Shown piece after piece: positions 1-6,541 of a DNA stretch of 63,784 bases (the stretch's first letter is position 1; the number at the start of each line of letters is the position of its first letter). Location of the stretch: positions 1 to 63,784 of the IMG/VR virus record IMGVR_UViG_3300045284_000147, one strand, 5' to 3'. The translations under genes and the position numbers were made by a program. The notes under the pieces are model-generated. The model was not told where the DNA came from and did no database searches. It saw only the letters and a program-made list of their open reading frames with translations. The stretch is from a virus.

Positions 1-1236
1 TGGTGCGAACTCTTCTACTCGATGAAGGTGATCGAGGACGAGAACGTGCCGACGTTGTGCACGGACGGGCACCGCATGTGGGTGAATCCGACGTTCTTCA
101 ACGGACTCGCGCTCGACTACAAGATCACGGCGGTGGCGCACGAGTCGTGCCACAAGATGCTGCACCACTGCACGCGGGGGCTGGACTTCGATCCGCGCAT
201 CGGTGGCATTGCCGCCGACATCGTGGTCAACACGCTGCTCGCCGACAACGGGTTCAAGATTCACCCGAACTGGGTGCAGCCCGAGCCGAAGTACAAGGGG
301 TGGACGTTCGAGGCTGTCTACAGAGACCTTATGAAGAACGCCAAGACGCCCCAGCCGGGGCAGGGTGGCTGTGGTGGTATGCCCGGCCAGCCGAAACCGC
401 CCCAAAAAGGCGGGAAACCCGGCCAGCCGGGCAAGGATGACCAGCCTAGTGGGGGTGTGGGCATGCCCACACCCGGCGACCAGCCCGGCGAGGGGAAGGG
501 CAAGACCCCCGCCGAGGAGGTGCTGGAGGGGATGCCGCAGCAGTGGAAGGATGCGTGGCAGGACATCAAGAAGTTCAAGGGCACAGCCGCCGAGGTTGAG
601 AACTTCGAGCAGAAGATCGAGCAGCAGGTGGCCAAGGCAATCGCGACAGCGAAGGCGATGGGCCACGCCCCGGTAGGTGTCGAGATGGCGATGGACAACA
701 TTCGCGTGGTGATCACCGAGAAGTGGTACGACCACCTCGCGCGCTACATGCAGGCGTTGTCGATCAGCGAGTACAACTGGGCGCGCAACAACAAGCGGTA
801 CGCTGCCCTGTACGACATCGTTGCGCCCGACAACTACATGGAAGCGTTGGGCACGGTGATCTTCCTCGTTGACGCGTCAGGTTCCTGCTACACAGCGATA
901 GAGCAGGCGCGCTTCGCCGAGCACGTCAACGCGATACTTGGTGAGTGCAAACCGAGGAGGGTAATCGTCGCCTACTTCGACACCAAGGTGCATGCCGAGT
1001 ACGAGATGGACCCCGGCGAAGTTGAATTCGTACCCCACCCCAAGGGTGGCGGGGGTACGAGCTTTGTCGAGCCGCTGGAGTGGGTGGAGGAGCAGGATGT
1101 TCAGCCTGCGGTGGTGATCGTGCTGACCGACATGATGGGCACGTTCCCGATGCAGGAGCCGGGCTTCCCGGTGGTGTGGGCATCAACGATGAAGGGTATC
1201 AAGGCTCCGTTCGGAGAGCTGGTGGAAATTAACTAA
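1..1236 (+). CDS. VWA-like metallopeptidase (DUF2201-type), 5' end outside window
   Basis: The frame is open from base 1 and ends at TAA 1236, so the N-terminus is missing; the ATG at 22 is probably internal. Two landmarks are visible. A zinc-metallopeptidase-like HExxH box (HESCH, bases 139-153) follows a segment typical of DUF2201 N-terminal domains (CTDGHRMWVNPTF). A MIDAS-type DASGS motif (from base 871) starts a C-terminal von Willebrand factor A-like domain with a later TDMMGT. A Pro/Gly/Lys-rich linker (about bases 340-520) separates them and contains a perfect 22-base palindrome. Relatives usually work next to a MoxR-type AAA+ ATPase; none is visible here. The role in the phage is unknown. 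If the contig is circular, the 91 codons at 63512-63784 would be the missing start. Confidence 0.8.
   Translation, partial: WCELFYSMKVIEDENVPTLCTDGHRMWVNPTFFNGLALDYKITAVAHESCHKMLHHCTRGLDFDPRIGGIAADIVVNTLLADNGFKIHPNWVQPEPKYKGWTFEAVYRDLMKNAKTPQPGQGGCGGMPGQPKPPQKGGKPGQPGKDDQPSGGVGMPTPGDQPGEGKGKTPAEEVLEGMPQQWKDAWQDIKKFKGTAAEVENFEQKIEQQVAKAIATAKAMGHAPVGVEMAMDNIRVVITEKWYDHLARYMQALSISEYNWARNNKRYAALYDIVAPDNYMEALGTVIFLVDASGSCYTAIEQARFAEHVNAILGECKPRRVIVAYFDTKVHAEYEMDPGEVEFVPHPKGGGGTSFVEPLEWVEEQDVQPAVVIVLTDMMGTFPMQEPGFPVVWASTMKGIKAPFGELVEIN
453..474. repeat. 22-base perfect palindrome, copy 1 of the GCATGC-centred family
   Basis: GGGTGTGGGC joined to its exact reverse complement across a central AT. 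It lies inside the metallopeptidase linker, where it is read as VGMPTP. The core GTGTG-N-GCATGC-N-CACAC recurs at 3428, 60402, 61304, 61385, 62754 and 63487. Confidence 0.9.
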
Positions 1237-1254
1237 CAAGGGAAAGGCACATCG

Positions 1255-1482
1255 ATGGCAGAGGTAACGAATTGGGTGAAGAATCTTGGGCGCGGCAAGC
1301 CCCACGCATGCGAGTTGAGTTCGTGGGGCATGGCGTTCAAGCAGATCGGCGGCAAGCCCGAGACTGTAGGGCTGACGTTCAAGGCTACGAACGGGACGTG
1401 GTTGTATGTGGAATTGTTTCCCGAAGAGGTGGAGAGGGTGGCCACCACAATGAAAGACTTTACCGATAGGAGAAAGGCATGA
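1255..1482 (+). CDS. hypothetical protein, 75 aa
   Basis: Begins at ATG 1255 after AAGGGAAAGG (1240-1249). A small soluble protein with no recognised motif: a basic N-terminal stretch and an acidic helix near the end (PEEVERVATTMKDF). It is 18 bases downstream of the metallopeptidase gene, and its stop overlaps the next start (ATGA at 1479), so it sits in the same operon. Function not recognised. Confidence 0.75.
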   Translation: MAEVTNWVKNLGRGKPHACELSSWGMAFKQIGGKPETVGLTFKATNGTWLYVELFPEEVERVATTMKDFTDRRKA

Positions 1483-2075
1483 CCGAAGCAACCGTAGCAA
1501 AGAAGGAGAAGAAGCCCAAGGTCGAACGCTTCAAGGATGTCGCGGGCACCGTTGGTGAGTTCGTATCCGATGGCTGGTCCGAGATCAGCAGTCTCGGCGA
1601 GGAGTTCAGGGAAATCTGCGACAACACGTCGGACAACCTGCAGAACACCGACCTGTATTCCCGCCGGGATGAGACGGCGAGCGCGGTGGAAGGGCTGAAC
1701 GAGCCGAGCATCAGCTCAACCATTCTGGAGGAGCTGGACTGCAGCACGCGCATCGATCTCGGCAAGACATACCGTGGGCGGCAGACGCAGAGTCGTGCGT
1801 GCCGTGCATCGAACGCTGCTGCGTACATCCGTGCGGCGAGCGAGGCGGTGCAGGAGTGGCTCGATGAGCACGACGAGCTGCCCGATGCGGACTCGTCCGA
1901 TCCGGCATCGCTCAAGGCGCGGGCCGAGAAGATCGAGGAGCTGCAGACCGAGAACGAGAACTTCAACGTCGATGACTACGAGCAGGCGCGCAGCGAAGCG
2001 GATAGCCTCGCGGGCGAACTCTCGGAGCTGGCCGACGAAATCGATGGGATGGACTGGCCGGGAATGTTCGGCTGA
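1479..2075 (+). CDS. hypothetical acidic coiled-coil protein, 198 aa
   Basis: Start ATG 1479 overlaps the previous stop (ATGA) and follows AGGAGAAAGG. After a lysine-rich first 20 residues the protein is strongly acidic and helical. Heptad-like stretches lie near residues 120-165 (AEKIEELQTENENF) and 170-190 (LAGELSELADEIDGM). No membrane segment or catalytic motif is visible. It may be a partner of the upstream VWA/metallopeptidase by position only; function unknown. Confidence 0.75.
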   Translation: MTEATVAKKEKKPKVERFKDVAGTVGEFVSDGWSEISSLGEEFREICDNTSDNLQNTDLYSRRDETASAVEGLNEPSISSTILEELDCSTRIDLGKTYRGRQTQSRACRASNAAAYIRAASEAVQEWLDEHDELPDADSSDPASLKARAEKIEELQTENENFNVDDYEQARSEADSLAGELSELADEIDGMDWPGMFG

Positions 2076-2179
2076 TGCTCCCCACTGTATGCAAGTGCGG
2101 TATGCGCGCAGTTCCCGGCATGTCGGTATGTCGCCGCTGTTGGCTGCGTATCGTCATGGCCGTGCTGCGTAGGACTTAA
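2075..2179 (+). CDS. 34-aa Cys-rich microprotein
   Basis: ATG 2075 overlaps the preceding stop as TGATG, a coupling used repeatedly in this genome. The 34-residue product contains CKCGM, then CRRC about nine residues later, a minimal zinc-ribbon-like spacing, and a basic hydrophobic tail (WLRIVMAVLRR). It fills an otherwise empty 117-base gap. No function is assigned; the coupling and the paired cysteines are the support. Confidence 0.5.
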   Translation: MLPTVCKCGMRAVPGMSVCRRCWLRIVMAVLRRT

Positions 2180-2192
2180 CCAAGGAGACTGA

Positions 2193-2498
2193 ATGACGAA
2201 GAGCAAGGCACCAACAGAGAAGGAAATCATCGCTGAGATGAAGAAGCTGGACAAGATGAAGCCGAAGGTGCGCCGTCGTTCGATGTTCGGCGACGACAAC
2301 CACGAGGCCATCGATGCCCAGCTCCACGTGCTGTCCAACAAACTGACGGAAGCGGACATCTACTCGAACTACGACACCGGCGACGACAACAACGGCGAAG
2401 TCAGCACGCACGTGCTCGACTCCGCGCTCGATGCGTATCGCTGGATGCAGGGCGAGGAAGTCGCGCCGTCCGAATCATGGGAAGGACTGACCAAGTGA
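2193..2498 (+). CDS. hypothetical protein, 101 aa
   Basis: Starts at ATG 2193 behind a strong Shine-Dalgarno (CCAAGGAGACTGA). The N-terminus is lysine-rich (KEIIAEMKKLDKMKPKVRRR) and the C-terminus acidic (YDTGDDNNGEV). No recognised domain. The stop overlaps the GTG of the next gene. Probably an early operon accessory protein. Confidence 0.75.
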   Translation: MTKSKAPTEKEIIAEMKKLDKMKPKVRRRSMFGDDNHEAIDAQLHVLSNKLTEADIYSNYDTGDDNNGEVSTHVLDSALDAYRWMQGEEVAPSESWEGLTK

Positions 2499-2689
2499 AA
2501 GACGCATGGCTGGCCGTAGTATCGAACTCCGATCTGAAGACCATCGCAGTCGGACCGTTCAGCAGTGAGCAACGGGCACAGGCATTCAAGGTCACGGTGG
2601 AAGAAAGGAAGCCGCTATGGACCGTGCTGCCGATGCAGTTGACGAGCGTCACCGACTTCGTTAACACGATGCGGTGGATGAAGGTATGA
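2495..2689 (+). CDS. hypothetical protein, 64 aa
   Basis: The GTG at 2495 overlaps the upstream stop as GTGA and is preferred over an in-frame ATG at 2477 that would overlap by 22 bases. The 64-residue product (KDAWLAVVSNSDLKTIAVGP...) resembles a small alpha/beta protein but matches no family I recognise. Its stop overlaps the next ATG (2686). Confidence 0.65.
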   Translation: MKDAWLAVVSNSDLKTIAVGPFSSEQRAQAFKVTVEERKPLWTVLPMQLTSVTDFVNTMRWMKV

Positions 2690-2841
2690 AGCTCACGCTC
2701 ACAACCAACGAGGGTGAGGTCATCGAGCAGTGGGACCTTGACGAGTACGATCTAACCAAGCAGCTCGCCCGCTCTTTCCTCGTGGGTGAGATCAGCAATC
2801 AGGTGGAGCTGCAAAAGAGGAAAGAACAACCGAAGGAATAG
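2686..2841 (+). CDS. hypothetical acidic protein, 51 aa
   Basis: ATG 2686 overlaps the previous stop (ATGA); TAG ends at 2841. The product begins MKLTLTTNEGEVIEQWDL and ends in a charged KRKEQPKE tail. It is small and soluble with no recognisable motif. Retained because of the unbroken coupling with both neighbours. Confidence 0.6.
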   Translation: MKLTLTTNEGEVIEQWDLDEYDLTKQLARSFLVGEISNQVELQKRKEQPKE

Positions 2842-2842
2842 C

Positions 2843-3091
2843 ATGGCACAACTAACTAGCAGAAAGTCGGACTGCCCGACGCGTCCGTTCCACTTGTGGA
2901 ATGCGACGACGAACAGGCGCTTGGCCAGCAAGTTCTACTCCGATGTCAAGAGAGCGCATTGGGGTGCCCTTAAAGAGATGCGCTGGGCCAAGGTAGGTAC
3001 CACGTACGAGGTGCTGGACGTGGTGAAGGGAAAGGAGCTGGGGCAGTATACCCGGCGGGTTAACTCGATCGATTTCACCAACGGGAAATAA
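2843..3091 (+). CDS. hypothetical basic protein, 82 aa
   Basis: ATG 2843 follows GAAGGAATAGC, whose AAGGAA can serve as ribosome binding site; the frame is open further upstream but would then overlap the 51-aa gene. The protein is basic with several Trp and Tyr residues (FHLWNATTNRR, AHWGALKEMRW) and ends in a short beta-rich region (TTYEVLDVVKGKELGQYTRRV). Function unknown. Confidence 0.7.
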   Translation: MAQLTSRKSDCPTRPFHLWNATTNRRLASKFYSDVKRAHWGALKEMRWAKVGTTYEVLDVVKGKELGQYTRRVNSIDFTNGK

Positions 3092-3094
3092 CCA

Positions 3095-3412
3095 ATGAGC
3101 ACACCGTGGACCAAGGAACGAACCGAGAAATTTCGGGCGACGATGGCGGCAAAGAAAGCGGATCGTCAGGCCAGCAATGGCGAAGACAACGATCCGAGCA
3201 CAGCGGCATTGACCAAGCTCGTGAAGGAGACGAAAGCGAAGAAGCGCAGGAAGAAGAAGGTGCAGTCGATCCCGCTCGACGCCATCCCCGACGTGCCGAA
3301 GAAACCGCCGCGCAAGCCCAGCTACGCGAAGGGTCATCCCAACGTGATAACCAAGGAATGGGCGGCGATGGAGATCGTGCGGCTCACCATGTGGTTGGCT
3401 GGCCAGAAATAA
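3095..3412 (+). CDS. hypothetical highly basic protein, 105 aa
   Basis: Starts three bases after the previous stop. Very rich in Lys and Arg, notably KETKAKKRRKKKVQ near residues 44-57, with a proline-rich stretch (PDVPKKPPRKPSY) and an amphipathic C-terminus (AAMEIVRLTMWLAGQK). The charge suggests nucleic-acid binding, but there is no recognised domain. It is followed by a non-coding 57-base gap carrying a large palindrome. Confidence 0.7.
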   Translation: MSTPWTKERTEKFRATMAAKKADRQASNGEDNDPSTAALTKLVKETKAKKRRKKKVQSIPLDAIPDVPKKPPRKPSYAKGHPNVITKEWAAMEIVRLTMWLAGQK

Positions 3413-3427
3413 CCGGTACTGTAGTCC

Positions 3428-3453
3428 GCGCGTGTGTGCATGCACACACGCGC
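3428..3453. repeat. 26-base perfect palindrome, copy 2 of the family
   Basis: Intergenic. The 18-base core GTGTGTGCATGCACACAC is extended by GCGC on each side. It lies just after CGGTACTGTAGT (3414-3425), a 12-mer that also precedes copies at 61.3 kb, and 16 bases upstream of the ATG at 3470. In RNA it would form a strong hairpin; no U tract follows, so it is not a classical terminator. Confidence 0.9.
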
Positions 3454-3469
3454 ACAACTAGGAGAAATC

Positions 3470-4252
3470 ATGAAGTGGACGTTTCGGAGATGTGCAGAGC
3501 ATTGGGACGGACGGCGGCAGAGCAACAACTATCGCAGCATCGCCAGTTGCGGTTGGAACCGCTCGCGCGAGTACATGGAGTGGAACAAGATCGACAAGTG
3601 CTTCGATCTTACGTTGCATAACACCGTCGTGGTTCGGGTGTTCCAAAACAAGTTCCAGATCAACTGCGGAGGTTGGTGGACGCAGCTCACGCGCAAGAAA
3701 ATCCACGAGTGGTGCGGGGTGCATCTCAGCTCGTGCTACCCGAGGAAGAAATACGTCGAGAACGAGTTCGTCTGGAGCGGCGGCAAGATGGTCTCGGTGT
3801 ATTACAACCACATGGAGTTCAACAACGACGGGGAACCGCTCAAGCCGCTCAACCCGACAGGGTACAAACTCATCAAGGGCAGCACGAAAGAGTTCAACGA
3901 TCTGGCGAAGCGTGTGCGCAACAAGATCATGCCGCGCGTGCTGATCGGCGAGTTCGAGGAGATGACCGGGCGCAAGCTGGAGGAAAGCGAGGTATACGAC
4001 CTACTGGAGTACGTGGACGAGCACCGGGACGAGTACCTCTCAACCGATGAGCTTGAGCCATTGTTCCGGTGTCGGCCGAAGATGTCGTTCGGCAGGCAGC
4101 GGCAACCGTGGCACCGGCACTCCGATGCCAACGAGCGCACGGCATTGCAATGCCTGCACGCGAACATCGCTGCGGCAAGACGGTACTGGATGAGCGACAC
4201 CCGGCACAAGCACTTCTACACAACCGTGCCAAAGGAGTTCGATGCAAACTGA
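3470..4252 (+). CDS. hypothetical protein, 260 aa
   Basis: ATG 3470 is chosen because CTAGGAGAAATC precedes it; the upstream GTG at 3434 lies inside the palindrome. The protein is rich in Trp, Arg and Cys at the N-terminus (RRCAEHWDGRR, INCGGWWTQL), with a central helical acidic part (EFEEMTGRKLEESEVYDLLEY) and a His/Arg-rich end. No family recognised. The start of a new transcription segment is plausible because the gap upstream is the only sizeable non-coding space between 2.2 and 4.6 kb. Confidence 0.75.
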   Translation: MKWTFRRCAEHWDGRRQSNNYRSIASCGWNRSREYMEWNKIDKCFDLTLHNTVVVRVFQNKFQINCGGWWTQLTRKKIHEWCGVHLSSCYPRKKYVENEFVWSGGKMVSVYYNHMEFNNDGEPLKPLNPTGYKLIKGSTKEFNDLAKRVRNKIMPRVLIGEFEEMTGRKLEESEVYDLLEYVDEHRDEYLSTDELEPLFRCRPKMSFGRQRQPWHRHSDANERTALQCLHANIAAARRYWMSDTRHKHFYTTVPKEFDAN

Positions 4253-4508
4253 GAAAGAAATCATGGAAGAAGTGCGGCAGCGGGTGATCCGTCTGGAAAC
4301 GCGACTCATGATTCTCGGCACCAAGATGGGGTTCGATCTGAAGGACGACGACTACATCGAAGTTGACCGTGAAATGAAACTTGTGGTGCTGCAGACGCTC
4401 GACGTGCCGTACACCAGCGTGATCCGAGCGTGCCGTCGCGCCGGGCTGCACAAACAGAAGGTACGCGTGTATCACAACAACGAACTGATCGCGGAGATGC
4501 CGGTATGA
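4242..4508 (+). CDS. hypothetical protein, 88 aa
   Basis: ATG 4242 overlaps the previous gene by 11 bases and has AAAGGAG five bases upstream. The N-terminal half is helical and charged (TEKEIMEEVRQRVIRLETRL). The C-terminal half has the look of a small DNA-binding fold (YTSVIRACRRAGLHKQKVRVYHNNEL), but this is not a confident HTH assignment. Function unknown. Confidence 0.7.
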   Translation: MQTEKEIMEEVRQRVIRLETRLMILGTKMGFDLKDDDYIEVDREMKLVVLQTLDVPYTSVIRACRRAGLHKQKVRVYHNNELIAEMPV

Positions 4509-4633
4509 GGGACTTGAAGAATCGCGGGTTGTGGCGTTATCGCCAGCTCTTGCTGGTGCTGGCGAGCACGTTGATATTCGTCAGCGGGTTCGCGGTGGGG
4601 GTGGGCTGCGCATACGTGCAGCTCACCCACTGA
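4505..4633 (+). CDS. 42-aa single-pass membrane protein
   Basis: ATG 4505 overlaps the preceding stop (ATGA). After a basic N-terminus (MRDLKNRGLWRYRQ) one hydrophobic segment (LLLVLASTLIFVSGFAVGVG) spans about residues 15-34, so the predicted topology is N-in. Too short for a domain call. Early small membrane proteins in phages can modify the host envelope or cause superinfection effects, but nothing here shows that. Confidence 0.65.
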   Translation: MRDLKNRGLWRYRQLLLVLASTLIFVSGFAVGVGCAYVQLTH

Positions 4634-4661
4634 GGTGGGGATACCGCAGGGAGGGTTGATC

Positions 4662-4955
4662 GTGACGGAGCGCACCGAGGTATTCACAGTGTACGCAGCA
4701 AAGAACGGCTACTACGCCGAGGTGCGCGGGGCAGGGATCGTCATTGGTACAACCCTATCAGAGTGCTGTACGGCAGCGCAGGCCGCAGCCGCCGAGGTTG
4801 TGCTGGCTGGCGAGCAGGAGCCGGACACGCTGGCGCAGGCGGCGAAGCAGATGGCAGACGCAGCCCGGCAAACGCGGGACAACATGGCGTTCTCAACCCT
4901 CCTTGGAGGGTTTAGCGGGGGCGGTGGTGGAGGTGGTAGTAACCAAAAGGGTTGA
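4662..4955 (+). CDS. hypothetical Ala-rich protein with glycine tail, 97 aa
   Basis: GTG 4662 is chosen because GGGAGGG lies nine bases upstream. The protein has a short beta-rich start (TEVFTVYAAKNGYYAEV), an alanine-rich helix (CTAAQAAAAEVVLAGE), then a helical stretch and a poly-glycine tail (GGFSGGGGGGGSN). No family recognised. The stop codon overlaps the -35 box of the promoter that follows. Confidence 0.6.
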   Translation: MTERTEVFTVYAAKNGYYAEVRGAGIVIGTTLSECCTAAQAAAAEVVLAGEQEPDTLAQAAKQMADAARQTRDNMAFSTLLGGFSGGGGGGGSNQKG

Positions 4956-4980
4956 CTTACAGGACTAACAGGTGTATTTT
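4952..4980 (+). promoter_or_regulatory. candidate sigma70 promoter for the HTH gene
   Basis: TTGACT (4952-4957), a 17-base spacer, then TATTTT (4975-4980), in the only sizeable gap before the Cro-like gene at 5033. The predicted start, near 4987, would give a leader of about 45 bases containing a hairpin. Confidence 0.55.
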
Positions 4981-4991
4981 GGTGTTTCGCT

Positions 4992-5009
4992 CCCCGGCGA
5001 TTTCCGGGG
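4992..5009 (+). other. 5'-leader hairpin upstream of the HTH gene
   Basis: CCCCGG, six-base loop, CCGGGG. It lies between the candidate promoter at 4952 and the ATG at 5033. No U tract follows, so it is more likely an mRNA 5' structure than a terminator. Confidence 0.45.
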
Positions 5010-5032
5010 TTAACTTGAAAGGGAAATACGAA

Positions 5033-5275
5033 ATGGCTGCACCAACAATCAGGAAAACGACCGACATCAATCTGGTCCGCAAGACCATCGCCAAGGCAAT
5101 CGAGGCGAAGTACGGAACGATGACCGCGTACGCCAAGAGTGTGAATGGCGGCGAGGGAGTGTCGTTGCAATACATCAGCAACGTGATGGCGGGCAACAAG
5201 CCGATCCCCGACTGGATGCTCAAGCGATTCAAGATCAAGCACGTCGTGAACGAGCACTGGGAAGTGACGGTGTGA
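5033..5275 (+). CDS. Cro/CI-like helix-turn-helix regulator, 80 aa
   Basis: ATG 5033 follows AAAGGGAAATACGAA. The middle of the protein fits an HTH of the XRE/Cro type: AYAKSVNGGEGVSLQYIS, followed by NVMAGNKPIPDWMLKRF, where the small-residue turn and the YISNVMAGN recognition-helix pattern are typical. It would bind operator DNA and control early phage transcription. It has its own promoter candidate and leads a run of small genes into the DNA polymerase. Which operator it binds is not visible; the inverted repeats at 60423 and 62665 are candidates. Confidence 0.65.
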   Translation: MAAPTIRKTTDINLVRKTIAKAIEAKYGTMTAYAKSVNGGEGVSLQYISNVMAGNKPIPDWMLKRFKIKHVVNEHWEVTV

Positions 5276-5472
5276 CCAAGGCTGACGCCGTAATCGTACT
5301 GATGCGGGATGCGCGTTCGGAACGTACCAGCAAAACATCGCTGGCGCGTGTCCGGCGCGCGTGCCGCGCCTTGGACCTGTCGCTTGACGACATGGATCGG
5401 GTGTTCTCGTATCTGGATTACGCGAACCCCACAACCCACGAGCTTTACAACCAGTACAAGGAGAAGACGTGA
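5272..5472 (+). CDS. hypothetical protein, 66 aa
   Basis: GTG 5272 overlaps the HTH gene's stop (GTGA). A small helical, basic protein (RSERTSKTSLARVRRACRAL) followed by an acidic-aromatic tail (LDDMDRVFSYLDY). No recognised domain. Coupled to the regulator upstream, so possibly expressed in fixed ratio with it. Confidence 0.65.
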   Translation: MTKADAVIVLMRDARSERTSKTSLARVRRACRALDLSLDDMDRVFSYLDYANPTTHELYNQYKEKT

Positions 5473-5648
5473 GCTGGTACGTCCAAATCAAAGAGATCGA
5501 AACCGGGAACGTGATCAAGGAGATCGAGTCGGGCAGCGAGAGCCGCGCCGAGCGCGTCGAACGTGGCGTGCAGATCAACCTGAACCACGAACGCTTCTAT
5601 ACCTCAGTGGTAGAGAAGCAGGAGGGACCCGATGCAATGGCCGGTTGA
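5469..5648 (+). CDS. hypothetical protein, 59 aa
   Basis: GTG 5469 overlaps the preceding stop (GTGA). The product starts MSWYVQIKEIETGNVIKEIE and continues as a mixed alpha/beta sequence (SRAERVERGVQINLNHERFYTSVV). This looks like a compact small fold repeated in phage accessory genes but is not assignable. Its last 17 bases overlap the next gene. Confidence 0.6.
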   Translation: MSWYVQIKEIETGNVIKEIESGSESRAERVERGVQINLNHERFYTSVVEKQEGPDAMAG

Positions 5649-6123
5649 AGTACCGGCGCTGACGGAAGAAGAAGCAAAGCGGGCGGTGCGCAAGTTGCAC
5701 CGCTTCGCTTTGGGCGAGACGTGGAGGGGACCAGTTGTCATCACGAGTGGCAATCGTCACACGTGGATCGACGGTGGAACCTTTCGCGTCAACCCCAGCA
5801 GTTGGCGGGAGATGATCAGAGAGTTGTCATGGTTGTTCTTCACTCTCGCCAACCCCGGCATGCGCCGCAACCCGAAGGACATCGAACGTCTCGAAGACAA
5901 ACTCATCAAGGAGGTAATCAAGCGAGGTTGGCTCGCGAACGGACTGAAGACGCAGGAGGAACCCGAGCTGCTGCGTGAGGTACGTGAGCACAAGGAACTG
6001 ATCAAGCGGCTCGACGCAGCAGTGGTACGCTGGGAGGGCAAGCTCGTGAAGGCACAGCGCGACATCATCCGTGCCAAGAAGGGCGTGATCAAGGCACGAC
6101 GAGAAAGGAAGAAACATCCATGA
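5632..6123 (+). CDS. hypothetical basic coiled-coil protein, 163 aa
   Basis: ATG 5632 lies behind GCAGGAGGGACCCG, a strong ribosome binding site. The N-terminal 80 residues look globular (GNRHTWIDGGTFRVNPSSW, then a hydrophobic ELSWLFFTLANPG). The C-terminal half is a long charged helix ending in a cluster of Lys/Arg (KKGVIKARRERKKHP). Nucleic-acid binding is possible; no family recognised. Confidence 0.7.
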   Translation: MQWPVEVPALTEEEAKRAVRKLHRFALGETWRGPVVITSGNRHTWIDGGTFRVNPSSWREMIRELSWLFFTLANPGMRRNPKDIERLEDKLIKEVIKRGWLANGLKTQEEPELLREVREHKELIKRLDAAVVRWEGKLVKAQRDIIRAKKGVIKARRERKKHP

Positions 6124-6311
6124 CCAAGATCGAGATAGCACAGAAGATCAACACGATTCTCAGCGAGTGTGCCACCAGCACTCCGGTGGAAGACATACGC
6201 GCGATGGGGACAGCCATGGTGAAGATCGCGGACGCCTTGGAGGGACGATCAGCCGAAGAGGCTAAGCGCATCATGCAGATGGCTGCTCTATCGTTGGAGG
6301 GCGAACCATGA
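6120..6311 (+). CDS. hypothetical small helical protein, 63 aa
   Basis: ATG 6120 overlaps the previous stop and its own stop overlaps the next start (ATGA both sides). All-helical composition (KIEIAQKINTILSEC, AMVKIADALEGRSAEEAKRI). No motif recognised. Confidence 0.65.
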   Translation: MTKIEIAQKINTILSECATSTPVEDIRAMGTAMVKIADALEGRSAEEAKRIMQMAALSLEGEP

Positions 6312-6541
6312 GCGGTGGTGTGGTCTGCCAGTGTCTCACCGGCACGCTGAAGCAACGCAAGGCACGGCGCAAGACGGCGTGGGAGGTAACGCAGCGCAAC
6401 TGCAACCACTCAACCTTCAATGGTAACCGTCGAGCGGCATCGTCCTACTCAGCGGTTCACTGCCTACTATGCCACGCAAGCTGGCGCACCAAGGCACAGT
6501 ATGTCGATGAGCTGCCGGACATGCAGGGAGGGGCGAGATGA
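6308..6541 (+). CDS. small zinc-ribbon-like protein, 77 aa
   Basis: ATG 6308 overlaps the previous stop. Basic protein with an N-terminal CQC pair, a CNH triplet near residue 38 and a later CLLC pair (residues about 55-58). The paired cysteines and histidine suggest one zinc site. It lies immediately before the DNA polymerase gene and its stop overlaps the polymerase start, so it may be a replication accessory protein. Function unproven. Confidence 0.65.
   Translation: MSGGVVCQCLTGTLKQRKARRKTAWEVTQRNCNHSTFNGNRRAASSYSAVHCLLCHASWRTKAQYVDELPDMQGGAR

Noticed and set aside
3-440. 145-codon frame overlapping the metallopeptidase
   Set aside because: Arg/Ala-rich translation of a shifted frame; the in-frame HESCH and VWA motifs support the other frame.
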